Below, in pieces: positions 6,932 to 10,512 of a stretch of 10,512 nucleotides of DNA (the first letter of the stretch is position 1; every line of letters starts with the position of its first letter). Made by a program: the position numbers and the translations under genes. Location: positions 1-10,512 of the forward strand of contig CAMHPW010000026.1 of assembly GCA_946187095.1 (NCBI GenBank). The letters are read 5' to 3'. Source of the stretch: an uncultured Clostridia bacterium. Lineage in GTDB: Bacteria; Bacillota; Clostridia; Oscillospirales; Acutalibacteraceae. The notes below the pieces were generated by a model. That model did not search any database. It was not told where the DNA came from and was given only the letters and a program-made list of their open reading frames with translations.

Positions 6932-7996
6932 TTACGTCCTTTCAAATGCAAGTTCAATGAGTTTTTCAACGAGCTGTGAGCCGTTGATGCCTGATTTTTC
7001 CATGAGTTTGGGATACATACTGATAGAAGTAAAGCCCGGCAGAGTGTTGATTTCATTGAGCATAATACGGTTATCGGCAGTCACGAAGAAATCCACTCTT
7101 GAAAGCCCTGCACAGCCGATGGCACGATAGGCTTTGACGGCAGTTTCACGGATTTTTTCAATGATTTCATTTTCTATTCTTGCAGGAATGAACAAAAGGG
7201 AATTGGCATCATTATATTTGGCATCAAAGTCATAGAATTCGCTTGCAGGGGCGATTTCACCCACTGTTGAGGCAAACGGTTCGTCATTTCCGAGAACGGC
7301 ACATTCCACTTCTTTGCCGACAATGGTTTCTTCAAACAGGATACGGCTGTCCTCTTTGGCAGCGGTTTCAATGGCTTGCTGTAATTCGGTTCTGTCGTGA
7401 GCCTTGCTGATGCCGACAGAAGAACCTGCATTGGCAGGTTTTACGAATATAGGATAGTCAATGGCATTTTCGATTTGAGAAATGACTTTTTCGGGGGATT
7501 TTTTGAAATCGCCTGCATAGCACCATGTGAATTTTGCCTGATCAATGCCGAGGCTTGCGAATATAATGTTAGCTGTTACTTTATCCATGCAGTCAGCGGA
7601 GGCAAGAACGCCGCAGCCAACGTATGGGATACCCGACATTTCAAACAAGCCCTGAATGGTACCGTCCTCACCGTTTTTGCCGTGGAGTACGGGAAAGATC
7701 ACATCGAGGCGGACAGTTTCGCATTTGCCTTCGGACAGAATGACCATGCCGTGAACGGACGGTGCAGGGGCGATAAAGGCAAGTTTGTTGTCGGGGTGAT
7801 TTTCCCATGAACCGTCCTTGATGGAGTCGGTATCACCCGAATACAAAAGCCATCTGCCTTCTTTTGTAATGCCTATGGTGAAAATGTCGTATTTTTCTTT
7901 TGAAATCTGGCTGATGACATACGAAGCGGAAATCCTTGAAATATCATGTTCGGAGGACTTTCCGCCGAATATGACAGCTATCTTTTTTTTACTCAT
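6932..7996 (-). CDS. ddl: D-alanine--D-alanine ligase
   Basis: 354 residues of the ATP-grasp fold. It joins two D-Ala molecules for peptidoglycan precursor synthesis in the cytoplasm. Motifs: FGGKSSEHDIS (10-20, with the catalytic Glu16), HGKNGEDG (105-112), the ATP-binding loop KPANAGSSVGISK (186-198), AKY at 259-261, Mg-binding D302, E315 and N317, and EINTLPGFTSISMYPKLM (315-332). Tyr261 corresponds to Tyr216 of Escherichia coli DdlB; D-Ala-D-Lac ligases often have Phe there, so a D-Ala-D-Ala product is inferred. Start: the ATG follows AAGGAGAT with about 10 bp spacing and is the natural N-terminus of the fold. Codons 3-5 contain a run of eight A, a possible slippage site. It is first in the minus-strand string ddl-murI-DUF1934-argS-membrane protein and is divergent from the NlpC/P60 gene. 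Confidence 0.96.
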   Translation of the reverse strand: MSKKKIAVIFGGKSSEHDISRISASYVISQISKEKYDIFTIGITKEGRWLLYSGDTDSIKDGSWENHPDNKLAFIAPAPSVHGMVILSEGKCETVRLDVIFPVLHGKNGEDGTIQGLFEMSGIPYVGCGVLASADCMDKVTANIIFASLGIDQAKFTWCYAGDFKKSPEKVISQIENAIDYPIFVKPANAGSSVGISKAHDRTELQQAIETAAKEDSRILFEETIVGKEVECAVLGNDEPFASTVGEIAPASEFYDFDAKYNDANSLLFIPARIENEIIEKIRETAVKAYRAIGCAGLSRVDFFVTADNRIMLNEINTLPGFTSISMYPKLMEKSGINGSQLVEKLIELAFERT

Positions 7997-8022
7997 AACG
8001 ATACATCTCCTTACAAAATATT

Positions 8023-8051
8023 ATCATAACATATATTTTGGTCTCTTGCAA
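8023..8051 (-). promoter_or_regulatory. Putative promoter of the ddl gene string
   Basis: On the minus strand TTGCAA (8051-8046) and TATGAT (8028-8023) are separated by 17 bp. This would start transcription near 8016, about 20 nt before the ddl ATG, leaving a short leader with the AAGGAGAT ribosome binding site. A second possible -10, TATAAT at 8058-8053, has only a weak -35 (TTCTAA). Confidence 0.45.
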
Positions 8052-8156
8052 TTATAATTTGATATTTGATGTTTTAGAACTTGACTGAATCACCGAAAAT
8101 GTTTTGTGCAAAGTGCTGAAACTTCAAGAAAATTTATGTAACATACGAAAAAACAC

Positions 8157-8185
8157 TTGATTTTTATGACAGGAAATGTTATTAT
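8157..8185 (+). promoter_or_regulatory. Putative promoter of the NlpC/P60 hydrolase gene
   Basis: TTGATT (8157-8162), 17 bp, then TATTAT (8180-8185). The start would be near 8192, giving an 85-nt leader that contains the repeated half-sites at 8197-8245. Each box is one or two bases from consensus, so this is plausible but unproven. Confidence 0.45.
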
Positions 8186-8196
8186 CATTAAGGATT

Positions 8197-8245
8197 TGTT
8201 ACAAGTTTGAAACCATTTGAAAAGAGAATGTAAAAAAATTGTAAA
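8197..8245 (+). promoter_or_regulatory. Phased operator-like array including a perfect WalR-type box (8229-8245)
   Basis: TGTAAA (8229-8234), 5 bp (AAAAT), TGTAAA (8240-8245) matches the known WalR (YycF) consensus TGTWAH-N5-TGTWAH exactly. Upstream are three more half-site-like hexamers in register: TGTTAC (8197), TGAAAC (8208) and TGAAAA (8218). Start-to-start steps are 11, 10, 11 and 11 bp, about one DNA turn each, as expected for an OmpR-family regulator bound on one face. WalR controls NlpC/P60 and related wall hydrolases in Bacillus, which fits the gene just downstream. If the promoter at 8157-8185 is real, the box is downstream of the start and would repress rather than activate. Confidence 0.55.
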
Positions 8246-8276
8246 CCACCATTCCAAAGCAAAGGAGAATTTCTGA

Positions 8277-10349
8277 ATGAAGATCGTAAAAAAAGTTATT
8301 GTCATATTTCTTTCACTGACCATAGCACTTCTCACAACCGTAACAGGCTTAATGCCAGCCTCTGCTCAGGGAAGTTCAAATATAGGATTGTGTGCCCACT
8401 GCTTCACGGCATACAGAGAGGGCTGGAGTTATGTATGGGGTGCAAGCTCCTACGGTGCCGTTGACTGTTCGGGACTCATCTGGAGTTACAACGGTGTAGG
8501 CGGTATCAGAACGGATATGCTGGCAGCCTCTGATGAATGGGGCTATGTATATAACGGCATTCCGAATATACACGGTCTGGGACTTCATCATCCCGGTCAT
8601 GTCGGTGTCTATGTAGGTTCGGGCATGGCGATCGATGCACAGAGTCCGAGTCTTGGCATTGGCTATCACAATGCATACAGTGCCTCATGGGTAGAGTGGT
8701 TCAAAATTTACGGTGTATCTTATCCCTATCAGGGCTGGGTACGTCTCAACGGTGAATCCTTCTATTATGAAAACGGTCAGTATCTTGCCAACACTTCAAG
8801 AACACTTGACGGTGTGACCTATACATTTGACTGGGCAGGCGTTTCCAATATCAATCCTCCCGAAAGTGCCTATGAAGAAACGGATTATTCCGCACCCGTT
8901 CAGGAACAGCCTTCCTACTATGAAGAGCCTGTTTATGAAGAAAGCAGTACCTATGTGGAAGAAAGCAGTCAGGAGATCAGCTATTATTATGAAGAGCCTT
9001 CACAGGAGCCTGAACCTGAAGTACAGCAGCCTTCTGTTGTGCAGGAAGTAAGCGTTCAGGAAGTTTCAAAAGAGGAAAGCAAACAGGAATCTTCCAAAGA
9101 AGAATCAAAGAAGGAAGAATCCAAAGAGGAGTCCAAAAAAGAGGAATCCAAAGAAGAAAGTAAAGAAGAAAGCAAAGTGGAAGAATCTTCTGTAGTAGAA
9201 AAAGTGATAGAACTTATTGCAGAGTACGGCTATCAGGACAGCAGTGAAAGCAAGACAGTTTCCGCTATCCAGACAAGACTTTATGAGCTTGGTTACATAC
9301 AGTCAAAGGCAACAGGCAGATTTGATGATGCGACAGTAAGTTCCGTCATGCTTTTCCAGAAAAAGAATGACCTTGCCGTAACGGGTGTCGTTGACAGCAA
9401 GACTTACAGGGTATTGAAGTCTGATGAAGCACAGTCCAACTTCAGCATTCTTTCCAACGGTACATTTGATGAGGCAGGCGAAGTGCCTGTTGCATCTCTT
9501 CAGACAAGACTGACGGAACTGGAATATTACTATGATGATATCACAGGTTTCTACAGTGAACTGACAGCAAGCTCTGTAAGACAGTTCCAGAAGGACAATA
9601 AGATCAAGTCCACAGGTATTGCGGATATTGATACACAGCTTCGTATTTTCAGCAGCAAGGCAAAGAAAAACCCCAATGCAGGCAGTGCCATATACGGTGC
9701 GAGCGGTGCACTGGTGACGAAGATGCAGAAGAGACTCGTTGAACTCCGTTACCTTTCGGGTATCGTGAGCGAAAAATTTGATGACTCCACTCTGGAAGCA
9801 GTACACGCTTTCCAAACAGCGGCAGGCTTTGAAGAATCCGACATGATGACGAAAGAACAGTTGGAATTGCTCTATTCCGACAAGGCAGTCAAATCACCTG
9901 ATTTCGATGTACTTAAATATGGCTATGCAGGCGATGACGTTGCACAGCTTCAGTCAAGACTGGCAGCCCTCAATTATTATGACGGCAAAACTTCAGGTGT
10001 CTATAATAACACTGTCGTAGAGGCTGTCGAGAAATTCCAGAGTGACAACAATATGGACGTTACAGGCAATGTTGATGAAGCAACGCTTGAACTGATCAAG
10101 ACAGAGGCTCAGAAAGAAACGACTCATATCGGCGAAACGATCGTTCTGAAAACAGCGGCTATTTCCGATGAAGCCCTTGCCGGCATTGCCGACAGCAAGA
10201 ACATTTCCCTTGATATAGATACGACAGAGGAAAGCAATCCCGTGAAGGATACGATGGTATTGAGCTCTGTATTCGTTGCAGCATCTGCCCTTGTGATCCT
10301 GTTCACAAAGAATCTCAGGAAAAACAGCAAGAAAATGACCGAAATTTAA
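8277..10349 (+). CDS. Secreted, membrane-tethered NlpC/P60 peptidoglycan hydrolase with four PG-binding repeats
   Basis: 690 residues, start at the ATG 9 bp after AAGGAG (8262-8267). A Sec signal peptide (1-30) ends in a likely ASA|QG cleavage site. The NlpC/P60 domain (~35-157) contains YVWGASSYGAVDCSGL with nucleophile Cys64 and HHPGHVGVYVG with catalytic His108, so it probably cuts the stem peptide at a gamma-D-Glu-diamino acid bond. Residues ~196-308 are a low-complexity linker, first Tyr/Glu/Pro-rich, then SKEE/SKKEE repeats (263-304). Four PG_binding_1-like repeats follow at ~322-381, 404-457, 477-535 and 549-608, each with a QxRLxxLxY helix and an F/VxxFQ helix. A hydrophobic segment (~659-677) and a Lys/Arg tail (TKNLRKNSKK) end the protein. 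No LPXTG is seen, so it is likely anchored by this helix and bound to wall by the repeats. It is monocistronic: a promoter precedes and a terminator follows. Confidence 0.92.
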   Translation: MKIVKKVIVIFLSLTIALLTTVTGLMPASAQGSSNIGLCAHCFTAYREGWSYVWGASSYGAVDCSGLIWSYNGVGGIRTDMLAASDEWGYVYNGIPNIHGLGLHHPGHVGVYVGSGMAIDAQSPSLGIGYHNAYSASWVEWFKIYGVSYPYQGWVRLNGESFYYENGQYLANTSRTLDGVTYTFDWAGVSNINPPESAYEETDYSAPVQEQPSYYEEPVYEESSTYVEESSQEISYYYEEPSQEPEPEVQQPSVVQEVSVQEVSKEESKQESSKEESKKEESKEESKKEESKEESKEESKVEESSVVEKVIELIAEYGYQDSSESKTVSAIQTRLYELGYIQSKATGRFDDATVSSVMLFQKKNDLAVTGVVDSKTYRVLKSDEAQSNFSILSNGTFDEAGEVPVASLQTRLTELEYYYDDITGFYSELTASSVRQFQKDNKIKSTGIADIDTQLRIFSSKAKKNPNAGSAIYGASGALVTKMQKRLVELRYLSGIVSEKFDDSTLEAVHAFQTAAGFEESDMMTKEQLELLYSDKAVKSPDFDVLKYGYAGDDVAQLQSRLAALNYYDGKTSGVYNNTVVEAVEKFQSDNNMDVTGNVDEATLELIKTEAQKETTHIGETIVLKTAAISDEALAGIADSKNISLDIDTTEESNPVKDTMVLSSVFVAASALVILFTKNLRKNSKKMTEI
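9063..9188 (+). repeat. Coding low-complexity repeat (SKEE/SKKEE units) in the hydrolase linker
   Basis: Purine-rich imperfect repeats of TCCAAAGAAGAA/TCAAAGAAGGAA type encode alternating Ser, Lys and Glu. Codon variants (AGC, TCC, TCA, AGT; GAA, GAG) alternate, so the tract is not a recent exact tandem duplication. It would form an extended, highly charged spacer or a single alpha-helix between the catalytic domain and wall-binding repeats. Confidence 0.8.
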
Positions 10350-10360
10350 GGTGTTACATG

Positions 10361-10398
10361 AAAAAAGACCGCTGGCAGATAAACCGGCGGTCTTTTTT
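10361..10398 (+). terminator. Rho-independent terminator of the NlpC/P60 gene
   Basis: Arms 10361-10375 and 10384-10398 pair over 15 positions with one T-G wobble and an 8-nt loop (CAGATAAA), followed by a run of seven T (10393-10399). It lies 11 bp after the stop codon. The A run at 10361-10366 means it may also act weakly on the opposite strand. Confidence 0.92.
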
Positions 10399-10404
10399 TG
10401 ACAG

Positions 10405-10441
10405 AAAAAAGAAGCCCTGCAAAATGTCTTTTTGCAGGGCT
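10405..10441 (-). terminator. Rho-independent terminator of the acyl carrier protein gene
   Basis: Perfect 12-bp stem AGCCCTGCAAAA (10413-10424) with TTTTGCAGGGCT (10430-10441) and a 5-nt loop. On the minus strand the stem is followed by TC and six T (10410-10405). It begins 9 bp beyond the acpP stop, so it belongs to that gene and stands back to back with the hydrolase terminator. Confidence 0.9.
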
Positions 10442-10450
10442 CCGAAAATA

Positions 10451-10512
10451 TTACTGATTATTCTCAATGTACTTAACGAGATCATCAACGGTCTTGATAT
10501 TCTCGATCTCTT
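10451..10512 (-). CDS. acpP: Acyl carrier protein, C-terminal end (partial)
   Basis: Only the last 19 codons and the TAA stop (10453-10451) are inside the window; the gene continues past the right edge. The peptide EIENIKTVDDLVKYIENNQ matches the final loop and helix IV of bacterial acyl carrier proteins, whose ends typically read I.TVGD.V.YIE. The protein would carry fatty-acyl chains on a phosphopantetheine Ser that lies outside the window. It is convergent with the NlpC/P60 gene, and its own terminator follows directly. Confidence 0.85.
   Translation of the reverse strand, partial: EIENIKTVDDLVKYIENNQ

Noticed and set aside
6932..7996. VanA/VanB-type or other D-Ala-D-Lac ligase
   Set aside because: The omega-loop AKY with Tyr261 is of the D-Ala-D-Ala type, and no vanH, vanX or regulator genes are nearby.
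8090..8335. Minus-strand 81-codon frame in the ddl-hydrolase intergenic region
   Set aside because: It overlaps the start of the hydrolase gene, runs through its promoter region, lacks a ribosome binding site, and its Phe/Ile-rich sequence simply reflects AT-rich DNA.
9063..9188. Purine-rich repeats as a CRISPR array or non-coding tandem repeat
   Set aside because: No spacer-repeat alternation; the tract stays in frame inside the hydrolase and codes for a Ser/Lys/Glu linker.
9303..9815. Minus-strand open frame (170 codons) inside the NlpC/P60 gene
   Set aside because: Overlaps the peptidoglycan-binding repeats, which are clearly coding on the plus strand; Cys- and His-rich translation typical of an antisense shadow.

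Overview
The window looks like a chromosomal segment of a low-to-medium GC, Gram-positive Clostridia, most like a Ruminococcus-type (Oscillospiraceae) gut bacterium. The reasons are starch-binding modules on two secreted or surface proteins, clostridial-type housekeeping genes (ddl, murI, a DUF1934 gene, argS, acpP), strong AGGAGG-type ribosome binding sites and Rho-independent terminators. The taxonomic call is inference from protein style, not from a search.

Layout. Positions 1-1528 (+) hold the C-terminal part of a secreted alpha-amylase-like protein: an Ig-like spacer, a CBM26-type starch-binding module and three tandem ~95-residue repeats. No catalytic domain and no credible translation start are present, and all three forward frames are closed just upstream. 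It converges on a lipoprotein esterase gene (3357-1597, -) that also carries a CBM26-like module; a perfect 18-bp hairpin between them can terminate both transcripts. The pair forms a small starch-related island.

From 7996 down to 3509 (-) runs a compact gene string: ddl (D-Ala-D-Ala ligase), murI (glutamate racemase), a YwiB-like DUF1934 gene, argS and a small two-helix membrane protein. ddl/murI are separated by 5 bp, the DUF1934 gene overlaps argS by 35 bp, and argS and the membrane protein gene are 14 bp apart with the Shine-Dalgarno sequence touching the argS stop. Only murI/DUF1934 are separated by a real gap, and that gap is filled by a palindromic element built of 7-bp CATAAT(T/G) units which also supplies the murI stop codon. 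The string supplies D-amino acids and the D-Ala-D-Ala dipeptide for peptidoglycan, together with arginyl-tRNA.

Divergent from ddl, after a 280-bp regulatory region, is a 690-residue secreted NlpC/P60 cell-wall hydrolase (8277-10349, +) with an acidic Glu/Ser/Lys linker, four peptidoglycan-binding repeats and a C-terminal membrane helix. Its leader contains a perfect WalR-type box (TGTAAA-N5-TGTAAA) at the end of five TGTNAN/TGAAAN half-sites spaced 10-11 bp apart. This is the most interesting regulatory signal in the window and ties this hydrolase to cell-wall homeostasis control. The window ends with two back-to-back terminators and the last 19 codons of an acyl carrier protein gene on the minus strand.

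No rRNA, tRNA, CRISPR array, phage or insertion-sequence transposase was found. I see no convincing wholly new multi-gene system. The best leads are the phased operator array, the starch-binding esterase, the truncated amylase and the heptamer palindrome.
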